DNA from: Ruminiclostridium sp.
GTDB taxonomy: Bacteria > Bacillota > Clostridia > Oscillospirales > Oscillospiraceae
Assembly (NCBI GenBank): GCA_021442645.1
Contig: JABUSR010000266.1
Location: 1 to 9,581, forward strand
Reading direction: 5' to 3'
Length of the DNA stretch: 9,581 nucleotides
The notes beneath the pieces were generated by a model, which saw nothing but the letters and a program-made list of their open reading frames with translations, was not told the origin of the DNA and did not search any database. Positions 1 to 6,227 of this stretch are shown one piece after another; the first letter of the stretch is position 1, and each line of letters begins with the position of its first letter. The position numbers and the translations under genes are program-made.

Positions 1-128
1 CCCTGTGCAACCAGGTGGGCCAAGCGGGCCTCGCTGACCGAGACCAAGGCAATCTCGGCGCAGGCGAAGACAGCGTTGATGAGGATGAGGACTACCTGGA
101 GCCCGAGATAGAAGATGACGGAACGCAC
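1..128 (-). CDS. CNNM/CorC-family (hemolysin-like) membrane protein, N-terminus only
   Basis: Only the first 42 residues are in the window; the gene continues past the left edge. The reading starts at a GTG (126-128). A run of six G (complement of 136-141) lies 7 nt upstream as ribosome binding site, and no in-frame ATG is nearby. The peptide begins VRSVIFYLGLQVVLIL, then INAVFACAEIALVSVSEARL. One long hydrophobic segment followed by an N-A-x-F-x-x-x-E-x-A-[LI]-x-S pattern is typical of the first transmembrane helix of the CNNM (DUF21) domain. That domain occurs in CorC/HlyC-type proteins, which usually also carry CBS and CorC_HlyC domains and are linked to Mg2+ or other ion export. The family call is inferred from this short segment; the downstream domains cannot be seen. 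Confidence 0.7.
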   Translation of the reverse strand, partial: MRSVIFYLGLQVVLILINAVFACAEIALVSVSEARLAHLVAQ

Positions 129-152
129 GGATAATCCCCCCTTTTTTCCTTC

Positions 153-181
153 AGTGTACCATATGCGGAGGCTTCGGTCAA
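153..181 (-). promoter_or_regulatory. sigma-A-type promoter for the CNNM/CorC gene
   Basis: On the minus strand, TTGACC (complement of 176-181) is separated by exactly 17 nt from TACACT (complement of 153-158). Transcription would start near 146, leaving a leader of roughly 18 nt before the GTG start. The match to the -35 consensus is 5 of 6. Confidence 0.65.
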
Positions 182-248
182 TGAGGAAAGGAAGTCGGAA
201 ATCCAACACAGAGGGAAGGAAATCTTTTGTAGAAACCGCAAAAAAAAC

Positions 249-277
249 TTTACTTTTCCTAGGATGTCTGCTATATT
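249..277 (+). promoter_or_regulatory. sigma-A-type promoter for tRNA-Arg, extended -10
   Basis: TTTACT (249-254), a 17-nt spacer and TATATT (272-277), with TG one base before the -10 (269-270), form a good extended -10 promoter. The predicted start near 284 lies about 16 nt before the tRNA 5' end. An A-tract just upstream (240-247) could act as an UP-type element. It diverges from the promoter at 153-181. Confidence 0.65.
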
Positions 278-299
278 AGTTAGGTCAGTTAGATGGTAC

Positions 300-375
300 G
301 CGCCAGTAGCGTAATGGATAGCGCATCAGATTCCGGTTCTGAGGGTTGGGGGTTCGAGTCCCTTCTGGCGTGCCA
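300..375 (+). tRNA. tRNA-Arg (anticodon CCG)
   Basis: The full cloverleaf can be drawn by hand. The acceptor stem is 300-306 with 365-371 (first pair G-T wobble). The D arm is 309-312 with 321-324. The anticodon stem is 326-330 with 338-342, and its 7-base loop TTCCGGT places CCG at 333-335. There is a 5-nt variable loop. The T arm is 348-352 with 360-364 around TTCGAGT. G372 is the discriminator and the CCA end is encoded (373-375). Anticodon CCG decodes the arginine codon CGG. The T stem has two G-T pairs, which is tolerable. Confidence 0.96.
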
Positions 376-417
376 AGAAAAGCCCAAAATCCTGTCAGAG
401 GATTTTGGGCTTTTCTT
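376..417 (+). terminator. perfect 18-bp hairpin terminator right after tRNA-Arg
   Basis: The left arm 376-393 and right arm 399-416 are perfect complements around a 5-nt loop (GTCAG), and A375 of the CCA can also pair with T417. The right arm ends in TTTTCTT, giving an interrupted U-tract. Because the left arm starts with A-rich sequence, the structure could also slow minus-strand transcripts. It sits between the tRNA and the alcohol dehydrogenase start at 460, so any readthrough into that gene must pass it. Confidence 0.8.
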
Positions 418-459
418 ATATCTGTACCGAAGATTTTTCTGTCGAAAGGAGACAGTACT

Positions 460-1632
460 ATGAGCTTTTCTTTCCATGTCCCCACCAACTTTCTATTTGG
501 CCAGGGCGTTGTTCGGAAACTGCATAAGCAGCGCATGCCCGGCAAGAAGGCAATGATTGTCATTTCCAGCGGCAAGTCCACTCGGGCCAATGGCTACCTG
601 GACGTCGTTCAGGAGCAACTGACCCAGGCGGGTGTGGAGTACGCTGTGTTTGACAAAATCCTGGCAAACCCTGTCATAGCCAACGTGATGGATGGCGCGG
701 CGTTTGGCCGGGAGAACGGCTGCGATTTCGTGGTTGGCCTGGGCGGCGGTAGTTCGATTGATGCAGCCAAGGCGATTGCCATGATGATTCCCAACGAGGG
801 GGACTACTGGGATTACGTCTACGGGGGTACCGGCGGTGGTCAGCGGATGAAGAATAAACCGTTGCCCATCGTGGCGATACCCACTACCGCCGGTACCGGC
901 ACTGAGTTGGACGCATGGTGTATCATTACCAATGAAGAGACTAACGAAAAAATGAGCGGTGGCAACAAGAATACATTCCCCGTTCTGGCTGTGGTGGACC
1001 CGGACTTTATGCTGTCCGTTCCACCCAAGTTCACTGCCTATCAGGGCTTTGATGCTCTCTTCCACTCCATGGAGTCCTATATCAACAAGACCAGCAATAT
1101 GATGAGGGACATGATCGCTCTGGAAGCCATTGAAGCTGTGGGCCGAAACCTGGCCACCGCCTGCGCCGATGGGAAGAACGTCTATGCCCGGGAACGGGTT
1201 GCCTTCGGCAGCAGTCTGGGTGGCTTGGTGATGAGCGTGGACAACCTTTGCTCCGAGCATTCCATGGAACACCCCCTGTCTGCCTACCACCACGAGATCG
1301 CTCACGGTGCCGGCCTCATCATGATCAGCCGGGCTTACTTCACCCATATGGCACAGAATTGCCCTGAATTGAAGGATCGCTTTGTGAACATGGCAAGGGC
1401 CCTGGGCAAGGAGGACGCCTCAGAGGCCATGGACTTTGTTGCTGCTCTGGTGGAGTTGCAGAAGGCCTGCGGCGTGGACGACCTGAAGATGTCCGATTAC
1501 GGGGTCACCCCGGATGAGTTCCCCAAGTTTGCTGCTAATGCGCGCAGCACCATGGGCATCCTGTTTAAGATGGACCGCATTCAGCTGTCCGACGAGGACC
1601 TAGTGAAGATCTACACCGAGTCCTACAAATAA
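460..1632 (+). CDS. iron-containing alcohol dehydrogenase (group III)
   Basis: This 390-residue protein belongs to the Fe-ADH family, cytoplasmic NAD(P)-dependent alcohol/aldehyde oxidoreductases. The N-terminal nucleotide-binding part carries GLGGGSSIDAAKA (about residues 93-105). PTTAGTGTE (141-149) follows as the second family signature. The all-helical C-terminal part has probable metal ligands D198 and H202 (GFDALFHSMESY), then H267 and H282 in a His-rich segment ending AHGAG. Length is normal for the family. The ATG at 460 is chosen because AAAGGAG (445-451) lies 8 nt before it; an in-frame extension upstream would run through the tRNA and its hairpin and is rejected. The closest relatives by feel are the clostridial butanol/1,3-propanediol-type dehydrogenases, but the substrate cannot be told from sequence. 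No clear dedicated promoter lies between 418 and 445. Confidence 0.93.
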   Translation: MSFSFHVPTNFLFGQGVVRKLHKQRMPGKKAMIVISSGKSTRANGYLDVVQEQLTQAGVEYAVFDKILANPVIANVMDGAAFGRENGCDFVVGLGGGSSIDAAKAIAMMIPNEGDYWDYVYGGTGGGQRMKNKPLPIVAIPTTAGTGTELDAWCIITNEETNEKMSGGNKNTFPVLAVVDPDFMLSVPPKFTAYQGFDALFHSMESYINKTSNMMRDMIALEAIEAVGRNLATACADGKNVYARERVAFGSSLGGLVMSVDNLCSEHSMEHPLSAYHHEIAHGAGLIMISRAYFTHMAQNCPELKDRFVNMARALGKEDASEAMDFVAALVELQKACGVDDLKMSDYGVTPDEFPKFAANARSTMGILFKMDRIQLSDEDLVKIYTESYK

Positions 1633-1700
1633 GTCTCCACCAAACGGATTCGGAGGAAATTGTTTTTTGGGCAAGACTCTGCAAAGCGTTTTCAACACGA

Positions 1701-1735
1701 AAAAAGCCGACTCCCCATAAGGAAGTCGGCTTTTT
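1701..1735. terminator. bidirectional intrinsic terminator between convergent genes
   Basis: AAAAAGCCGACT (1701-1712) is the exact reverse complement of 1724-1735, giving a 12-bp stem with an 11-nt loop. A T-run ends the right arm and an A-run starts the left arm. It can therefore end the rightward alcohol dehydrogenase transcript and the leftward ATPase transcript, whose stop codon is about 70 nt away. Confidence 0.88.
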
Positions 1736-1807
1736 GGTTTCTGGGTGGGGACGACTTGGGAGAAAATCCCTCTACCGTCAGTTGTGCAGACGGATCAAGC
1801 TACCCGC

Positions 1808-2221
1808 TTAGAAATAGGCCTTCAGAGCGTCGGTAGCCAGAGCTACATCTGCGCTGATGGTGACAGTGAACTTCACCTGGTTCTGCTCAGAGAAACGTTC
1901 CAGCCAGGCCAAGAACTCCTCAACCTCGGGAGAATCGGGCTGAGAGGGGATGATTTTGCACAGGCTATCGATGAACACGTGAGTCAAATCGTAGTTGGAA
2001 GCATACATGCCGCTGATGAAGCCCTTCAGGAAGGTGAAGTTATCTGCAGCGAAATCGCTGGATTCTACCAGACGGACGGCGGTGCTGACGTCATAGACCA
2101 GCTTTCTGCCGGTTTCCACGCACACGACGCTGCCGCTCTCGTTTTCGGCGGCAAAATTGATCATATCAATGAGCTGCTTGGTCTTACCGGAACCCTTTGC
2201 GCCCATAATCACTCTAACCAT
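1808..2221 (-). CDS. small uncharacterised P-loop ATPase/nucleotide-binding protein
   Basis: The protein has 137 residues and is not a family I can name by function. It opens almost directly with a Walker A loop, GAKGSGKT (residues 7-14). It has a Walker B-like strand VFID (82-85) followed by S86, and a middle segment FLKGFISGMYASNYD. The C-terminus is a short acidic helix then a strand (VKFTVTIS) and helix. No second domain, signal peptide or membrane segment is present. The ATG at 2219-2221 is preferred over a GTG three codons upstream because GGAG lies 8 nt before the ATG, whereas it overlaps the GTG. Similar small single-domain ATP-binding proteins are, from memory, common in Clostridia with no assigned role. 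It is the last gene of the leftward block and seems to have its own promoter (2271-2299). The general P-loop fold is certain; thymidine-kinase-like or RecA-like affinity is only a guess. Confidence 0.85.
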   Translation of the reverse strand: MVRVIMGAKGSGKTKQLIDMINFAAENESGSVVCVETGRKLVYDVSTAVRLVESSDFAADNFTFLKGFISGMYASNYDLTHVFIDSLCKIIPSQPDSPEVEEFLAWLERFSEQNQVKFTVTISADVALATDALKAYF

Positions 2222-2270
2222 AGTTATCACTCCTTATTGATCCAGAAAAGATGAATTTCCTGTTGGAAAT

Positions 2271-2299
2271 ATGTTACCATCCCACCGAAAAAAAAGCAA
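2271..2299 (-). promoter_or_regulatory. probable promoter for the P-loop ATPase gene
   Basis: On the minus strand TTGCTT (complement of 2294-2299), a 17-nt spacer and TAACAT (complement of 2271-2276) with TG one base before the -10 form a moderate extended -10 promoter. The start would be near 2264, about 43 nt before the ATG. Its -35 lies inside the probable pgi terminator. Confidence 0.5.
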
Positions 2300-2308
2300 T
2301 GGGATTGC
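2288..2308 (-). terminator. weak hairpin plus U8 tract after pgi
   Basis: Reading leftward, 2308-2304 (GCAAT) pairs with 2300-2296 (ATTGC) around a CCC loop, and eight T follow at once (2295-2288). The stem is only 5 bp, so it is likely a leaky terminator for pgi or a pause site. It is about 17 nt past the pgi stop codon. Confidence 0.45.
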
Positions 2309-2325
2309 GAGAATTTCATAAAAAA

Positions 2326-3651
2326 TTAACAACGAGACTCCAGGAATTTTAGTTTTTCCTCATATCCCGGTTTGCCTAAGAGGGCGAACATGTTGTCCTT
2401 ATAGGCCTCTACACCCGGCTGGTCAAAGGGATTTACACCCAGCAGATAGCCGGACAGGCCGCATGCGTACTCGAAGAAATAGATGAGCTGGCCCACCCAA
2501 TAGGGCGTTCGTTCGTCCACAGACAGCAGGAGGTTGGGCACGCCGCCGTCTACATGGGCCAGAACGGTGCCCCGGAAGGCCTGTTCATTGACAAACCGCA
2601 GGTCCCGGCCTCGGAGGAAGTCCAGACCAGAGTGGTCCCCCGGCGTAGGAGTCAGGGTACAGGTGGAGGAGGACCGGGTGAACCTGACCACTGTCTCAAA
2701 GATGTTGCGCTCCCCTTCTTGAATGTATTGCCCCATGGAATGGAGGTCGGCAGTGAATTCCACGCTGGCGGGGAAGATTCCTTGACTGTCTTTACCCTCG
2801 CTCTCGCCGAAGAGCTGCTTCCACCACTCTCCGAAGAACCGAAAGGATGGCTCATAGCAGGCCAAAAGTTCAATGTTCTTTCCTCCGGAGTAGAGGGCGT
2901 GGCGGGCAGCGGCATACTGCCAGGCGGGGTTATCCTGCCCGGGCTGACGCAGGAGTCCCATAGCGTCGGAGGCCCCAGAAAGAAGGGCCCCCACATCGAT
3001 TCCCGCTACGGCCAGGGGAAGAAGACCAGCTGCCGTCAGGACAGAATATCGCCCGCCGATGGAGTCAGGGACGGAAAAAGTGGCGTAACCCTCCTGCGTG
3101 GCTAGGGTCCGGAGGGTTCCCCGCTTCCAGTCAGTGGTGGCGAAAATCCGATTACGGGCGCCGTCGCGGCCGAATTTCCTCTCCAAAAGCTGTCGGAAGA
3201 GAAGAAATGCAATAGAGGATTCGGTTGTGGAGCCGGATTTTGAGATGACATTTACAGAGAAGTCCTTGTCACGGACATAGTACAGCAACTCATTAAGAGC
3301 GTCAGGGGACAGAGTGTTGCCGGTGAAAAAGATCTGGGGTCCCTTGCAGAATAGGTTGTAGTTTGGGGAGGTCACCAGTTCCAGCACAGCGCGGGCCCCT
3401 AGATAGGAGCCGCCGATGCCGACCACAATGAGGACATCGGACTGGTCGCGGATGATCCTAGCGGTCTGGAGGATGCGGTCAAACTCGTCTCTATTGTAGT
3501 CGACAGGGTAACGGACCCAGCCGGTGAAGCCCCCACCCAGCCCGTTTCCTTTTTCCAAGAGGGACCGGGAGTCGGTAAGCCCGTCCAGACGGGAGGAGAG
3601 CCAGTTTCTGGGAAGAAAGGGGAGAGCCTGGGAAACATCAAATTGAAGCAT
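2326..3651 (-). CDS. pgi: glucose-6-phosphate isomerase
   Basis: This 441-residue protein interconverts glucose 6-phosphate and fructose 6-phosphate in the cytoplasm, at the entry of glycolysis/gluconeogenesis. Its length fits the short bacterial PGI type. Two SIS-type sugar-phosphate binding regions are visible: GIGGSYLGARA (78-88) and ISKSGSTTE (136-144). The family signature GGRYSVLTAAGLLP starts at residue 199. Further on come the catalytic-region segment EGKDSQGIFP, then DLHSMGQYIQEG, and near the C-terminus GVEAYKDNMFALLGKPGYEE with the expected catalytic lysine. The ATG at 3649-3651 has an AGGAGG site 6-7 nt upstream. The gene lies 90 nt downstream of the DUF711 gene in the same direction. 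I see no convincing promoter in that gap, so it is probably read from the upstream operon. Confidence 0.97.
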   Translation of the reverse strand: MLQFDVSQALPFLPRNWLSSRLDGLTDSRSLLEKGNGLGGGFTGWVRYPVDYNRDEFDRILQTARIIRDQSDVLIVVGIGGSYLGARAVLELVTSPNYNLFCKGPQIFFTGNTLSPDALNELLYYVRDKDFSVNVISKSGSTTESSIAFLLFRQLLERKFGRDGARNRIFATTDWKRGTLRTLATQEGYATFSVPDSIGGRYSVLTAAGLLPLAVAGIDVGALLSGASDAMGLLRQPGQDNPAWQYAAARHALYSGGKNIELLACYEPSFRFFGEWWKQLFGESEGKDSQGIFPASVEFTADLHSMGQYIQEGERNIFETVVRFTRSSSTCTLTPTPGDHSGLDFLRGRDLRFVNEQAFRGTVLAHVDGGVPNLLLSVDERTPYWVGQLIYFFEYACGLSGYLLGVNPFDQPGVEAYKDNMFALLGKPGYEEKLKFLESRC

Positions 3652-3700
3652 GAGATACCTCCTGCCTAATGTTTGGTGATGTAGCGAATCTAGGCAATTC

Positions 3701-3743
3701 GACCCGGAGAGCTACAGGAATATCCGGCGGAGCCAGGCGGGTC
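3701..3743 (-). other. alternative RNA stems between the DUF711 gene and pgi
   Basis: In the leftward transcript GACCCG (complement of 3738-3743, overlapping the DUF711 stop codon) can pair with CGGGTC (complement of 3701-3706). Alternatively CCGGA (complement of 3723-3727) can pair with TCCGG (complement of 3704-3708). The two pairings share bases and exclude each other. No U-tract follows, so this is not a plain terminator. It may be chance in GC-rich sequence. Confidence 0.25.
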
Positions 3744-5100
3744 AGTTCTTCAGGCTCTGCATGGGTGCGGGGATACGGCCGCCACGCTGAACAAAGGCGG
3801 CGCTGGAGAAGGGGTGCACGGGCATCACTGGGGCAGAGCCCAGAAGACCGCCGAACTCTACGGTGTCGCCCACCTGCTTGCCAGGAGCGGGAATCAGACG
3901 GACGGCGGTAGTTTTGGCGTTGACCATGCCAATGGCGGCCTCATCGGCGATGATGGCAGAGAGGGTTTCGGCAGAGGTTTCACCGGGGACGGCAATCATG
4001 TCCAACCCCACGGAGCAGACGCAGGTCATGGCCTCCAGCTTATCCAGGTGGAGGGCGCCGCATTGAGCAGCGGCAATCATGCCTTCATCTTCGCTGACAG
4101 GGATGAAAGCACCGGATAGGCCGCCCACATGGTTGGAGGCCATCACGCCACCCTTTTTAACTGCATCGTTCAGGAGTGCCAGGGCGGCGGTAGTACCGTG
4201 TGTGCCGCAGACATCCAGCCCCATCTCTTCCAGGATGCGGGCAACGGAGTCGCCTACGGCAGGGGTTGGGGCAAGGGAGAGGTCTACGATACCGAAGGGA
4301 ACATCCAGCCGGGCAGAGGCCTCCCGGGCCACCAGCTGCCCCATCCGGGTGATGCGGAAAGCGGTCTTTTTAATGGTCTCCGATACCACGTCGAAGGGCT
4401 GCCCCTTCACCTGTTTTAAGGCGTGGTGGACCACGCCGGGGCCGGAGATACCGACATTGATGACGCACTCCGGCTCACCCACACCATGGAAGGCCCCGGC
4501 CATAAAGGGGTTGTCTTCTACGGCGTTGGAAAAGACCACCAACTTAGCGCAACCAAAGCCAAAGGTGTCAGCAGTGAGGTCTGCAGTCCGCTTAATAACT
4601 CGCCCCATCTCTGCCACAGCATCCATGTTGATACCAGCTTTGGTAGAGCCTACGTTCACCGAGGAACATACTAAGTCTGTAGTGGCCAGGGCCTCAGGGA
4701 TGGAGGCAATGAGATTTCGATCGGATTGAGTGAAGCCCTTTTGTACCAGGGCAGAGAAGCCGCCGATGAAGTTTATGCCGACGGCCTTGGCCGCTTTGTC
4801 CAGTGCTTGGGCAAAGGGGACATAGTCGCTGCACCGGCTGGCAGAGGCTACCAGGGAGATGGGAGTCACCGACACCCGTTTGTTGACGATGGGAATGCCG
4901 AACTCTTTCTCAATGGCTGTACCGGTGGGAACTAATTGCTCGGCCCGCCGACAGATCTTGTCGTAGATTTTCTGGCAAGCGGTTTCCCGGCTGCTGTCGG
5001 CACAGTCCAGCAGGGAGATACCCATGGTAATGGTACGGATGTCCAGATTCTGCCGGTCAAACATGTCAATGGTCTGCAGAACCTCAGAGGAGTTGATCAT
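3742..5100 (-). CDS. DUF711 / UPF0210 (PFL-like) family protein
   Basis: The protein has 452 residues, the usual full length for UPF0210/DUF711. Family-typical stretches are the N-terminus MINSSEVLQTIDMFDRQNLD with IRTITMGISLLDC, then IPIVNKRVSVTPISL, INFIGGFSALVQKG, SSVNVGSTKAGINMDA and GFGCAKLVVFSNAVEDNPFM. There are glycine-rich turns such as GVGEPECVINVGISGPGVV, and an ending MPVHPFSSAAFVQRGGRIPAP. The fold is related to the pyruvate-formate-lyase-like alpha/beta barrel, but the glycyl-radical chemistry is not established for this family and the reaction is unknown. No membrane segment or signal peptide is seen. The ATG (5098-5100) has GGAGG 9 nt upstream. Only 18 nt separate it from the ACT-domain gene, a pairing also known in other Gram-positive bacteria (e.g. 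SP_0238/SP_0239 of Streptococcus pneumoniae). The family call is sure; the function is not. Confidence 0.93.
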   Translation of the reverse strand: MINSSEVLQTIDMFDRQNLDIRTITMGISLLDCADSSRETACQKIYDKICRRAEQLVPTGTAIEKEFGIPIVNKRVSVTPISLVASASRCSDYVPFAQALDKAAKAVGINFIGGFSALVQKGFTQSDRNLIASIPEALATTDLVCSSVNVGSTKAGINMDAVAEMGRVIKRTADLTADTFGFGCAKLVVFSNAVEDNPFMAGAFHGVGEPECVINVGISGPGVVHHALKQVKGQPFDVVSETIKKTAFRITRMGQLVAREASARLDVPFGIVDLSLAPTPAVGDSVARILEEMGLDVCGTHGTTAALALLNDAVKKGGVMASNHVGGLSGAFIPVSEDEGMIAAAQCGALHLDKLEAMTCVCSVGLDMIAVPGETSAETLSAIIADEAAIGMVNAKTTAVRLIPAPGKQVGDTVEFGGLLGSAPVMPVHPFSSAAFVQRGGRIPAPMQSLKN

Positions 5101-5118
5101 GGAAACAGGCCTCCTTCC

Positions 5119-5391
5119 TCAGATCCGGTGCATGGCATCGAAGGTGTCCTCCCGCTGGGCGTGGATGGACAGACCCATTTCCTGGCCCAGGCGAGAGAGC
5201 CGGTCTGCCAGGTCGCCGAAGGGAATTTGGCAGTGCGTGGTCTCCACAAGAAGGGTCATGGTGAAAAAATCGGAGAGGAGGATGGTTTGGGTGATGTCCA
5301 GGATGTCCACGTTCTGGCTGGCCAATTCCTGGGAGACGGCGGCGATGATGCCCACCCGGTTGTTGCCGACAACGGTGATAACTGCGCGCAT
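5119..5391 (-). CDS. ACT-domain protein, UPF0237 family
   Basis: This 90-residue protein is a single ACT module. The N-terminal strand RAVITVVGNNRVGI with the G-x-x-R-x-G-I loop leads into helix 1 (IAAVSQELASQNVDI). A second strand and turn follow (LDITQTILLSDFFTMTLLVE), and an amphipathic helix near the end (DLADRLSRLGQEMGL). ACT domains usually bind amino acids and regulate a partner. As a stand-alone protein of UPF0237 type it resembles GcvR-like regulators but contains one module only. The ATG (5389-5391) has GAGG 8 nt upstream. It lies 60 nt after the yfbR-like gene and 18 nt before the DUF711 gene, so it is most simply the regulatory or binding partner of DUF711. That partnership is inferred from conserved adjacency, not shown by the sequence. 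Confidence 0.92.
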   Translation of the reverse strand: MRAVITVVGNNRVGIIAAVSQELASQNVDILDITQTILLSDFFTMTLLVETTHCQIPFGDLADRLSRLGQEMGLSIHAQREDTFDAMHRI

Positions 5392-5421
5392 AGAGAATAC
5401 CTCGCTATGATAAGAATTAGT

Positions 5422-5436
5422 GCGGGACGGCCCCGC
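5422..5436 (-). other. GC-rich hairpin between the yfbR-like and ACT genes
   Basis: GCGGG (complement of 5432-5436) pairs with CCCGC (complement of 5422-5426) around a 5-nt loop in the 60-nt gap. The following sequence ACTAATTCTTATC is T-rich but has no continuous T-run. It could weakly attenuate or stabilise mRNA; it could also be chance. Confidence 0.3.
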
Positions 5437-5451
5437 GAAAGGACGGAAGGG

Positions 5452-6039
5452 TCAGGGCGTTGGGCCGCCCAGTTCGTCCAAGGTCAGCTGGAAGGAGGGG
5501 AGGAAGGTCTCCATAAAGTAGTCCAACTCCGGAAGCTGGCAGTCCTGCAGAGCCTCCAGGGTCTGCTGGGCAGCCGACCGGAATTCGGGGTTCCCGGCGG
5601 TCAGTTCCTCCTGGCATTTCAGGTAGGCAGAGAGCTTGTCTGCCGCCTTCACCAGTGCCAGGACTTCGGGGTCAGTCTCGGAGAGAAGGGAACTAAAGGC
5701 GGGGCGCATCTCCTGGGGGAGCATGGCTGCCAGCCGATGGGCGGCGTTCTCTTCCACGGCTTTGTAGGCGTCCCGGATAGCGGGGTTGGCATATTTGACC
5801 GGGGTGGGAAGATCCCCGGTGAAAATCTCTGGGGCGTCATGGTACAGGGCAACGGCGGCTACATGGCCGGGGTCCACGGTGCCGTTGAACTTGTCCCGGC
5901 GGATGACCGCCAGGGCATGAGCCAAGATGGCCACCATGTGGGAGTGCTCCTGAACGTTTTCCTGCACGGTGCTGCGCATCAGGCCCCAGCGACCGATGTA
6001 CTTCATCCGGGCAATGTAGGCGAAAAAGGAATAACTCAT
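5452..6039 (-). CDS. yfbR: YfbR-like 5'-deoxynucleotidase (HD domain)
   Basis: This 195-residue protein aligns by eye along its whole length with E. coli YfbR. YfbR is a cytoplasmic HD-domain phosphohydrolase that converts deoxyribonucleoside 5'-monophosphates to deoxynucleosides. Visible matches are RW (17-18), ENVQEHS with metal ligand H32, YHDAPE with the H67-D68 pair and E71, the hallmark GDLPTPVKY (75-83), and D134 in ADKLSAYLKC. The ending DYFMETFLPSFQLTLDE is also nearly that of YfbR. All expected metal ligands are present, so it should be active. The start is the ATG at 6037-6039; its GGAG site is rather far (11 nt), so translation may be modest. It is the first gene of the leftward block and is divergent from mtaB. 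Confidence 0.93.
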   Translation of the reverse strand: MSYSFFAYIARMKYIGRWGLMRSTVQENVQEHSHMVAILAHALAVIRRDKFNGTVDPGHVAAVALYHDAPEIFTGDLPTPVKYANPAIRDAYKAVEENAAHRLAAMLPQEMRPAFSSLLSETDPEVLALVKAADKLSAYLKCQEELTAGNPEFRSAAQQTLEALQDCQLPELDYFMETFLPSFQLTLDELGGPTP

Positions 6040-6081
6040 ACGACTTGAAACTCCAATTCAATGTGGTGCTTTTAAATATTA

Positions 6082-6110
6082 ATTATAGCAGGAAGTGTGG
6101 AAAAAGGGAA
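6082..6110 (-). promoter_or_regulatory. extended -10 promoter of the leftward yfbR-ACT-DUF711-pgi block
   Basis: On the minus strand a consensus TATAAT (complement of 6082-6087) is preceded by TGC, giving an extended -10. With 17-nt spacing the -35 is TTCCCT (complement of 6105-6110), a poor match that the extended -10 can offset. The start would be near 6075, about 36 nt before the ATG. Confidence 0.65.
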
Positions 6111-6152
6111 GAGATACTTTTTTGAGGCGGGGGAGATTTCTGATGAAAATCG

Positions 6153-6181
6153 TTGTAGAAGAATAAGAATCGTGGTAATAT
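6153..6181 (+). promoter_or_regulatory. promoter of the mtaB-thyA-folA operon
   Basis: TTGTAG (6153-6158), 17 nt, then TAATAT (6176-6181), with TG one base before the -10 (6173-6174). The start would be near 6188, about 40 nt upstream of the mtaB ATG. It faces away from the yfbR promoter, with about 42 bp between the two -35 elements. I see no operator-like palindrome between them. Confidence 0.55.
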
Positions 6182-6227
6182 GTATTAGCTAACGAAAAAC
6201 CTGAAGGAGAAACAGAGGAGCGAAGCT

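Noticed and set aside
346..459. N-terminal extension of the alcohol dehydrogenase by 38 codons
   Set aside because: It would be translated from tRNA and terminator sequence; the ATG at 460 has a strong, well-spaced Shine-Dalgarno site and gives the normal family length.
285..590. Minus-strand reading frames over the tRNA (101 and 62 codons) containing an RRDSNPQP-like peptide
   Set aside because: This is the familiar spurious translation of the antisense strand of a tRNA gene; it lacks a ribosome site and overlaps the tRNA and dehydrogenase start.
493..1347. Long minus-strand open frame opposite the alcohol dehydrogenase
   Set aside because: It is antisense to a clear Fe-ADH with full motifs; its translation shows no family pattern.
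1745..2254. 169-codon plus-strand open frame opposite the P-loop ATPase
   Set aside because: It starts next to the terminator and has no recognisable motif, while the opposite strand has Walker motifs, a ribosome site and a promoter.
4936..6048. 370-codon plus-strand open frame spanning the DUF711, ACT and yfbR-like genes
   Set aside because: It crosses three well-supported genes and two intergenic gaps in antisense; the low-complexity Gly/His/Val composition is typical of a shadow frame in GC-rich DNA.
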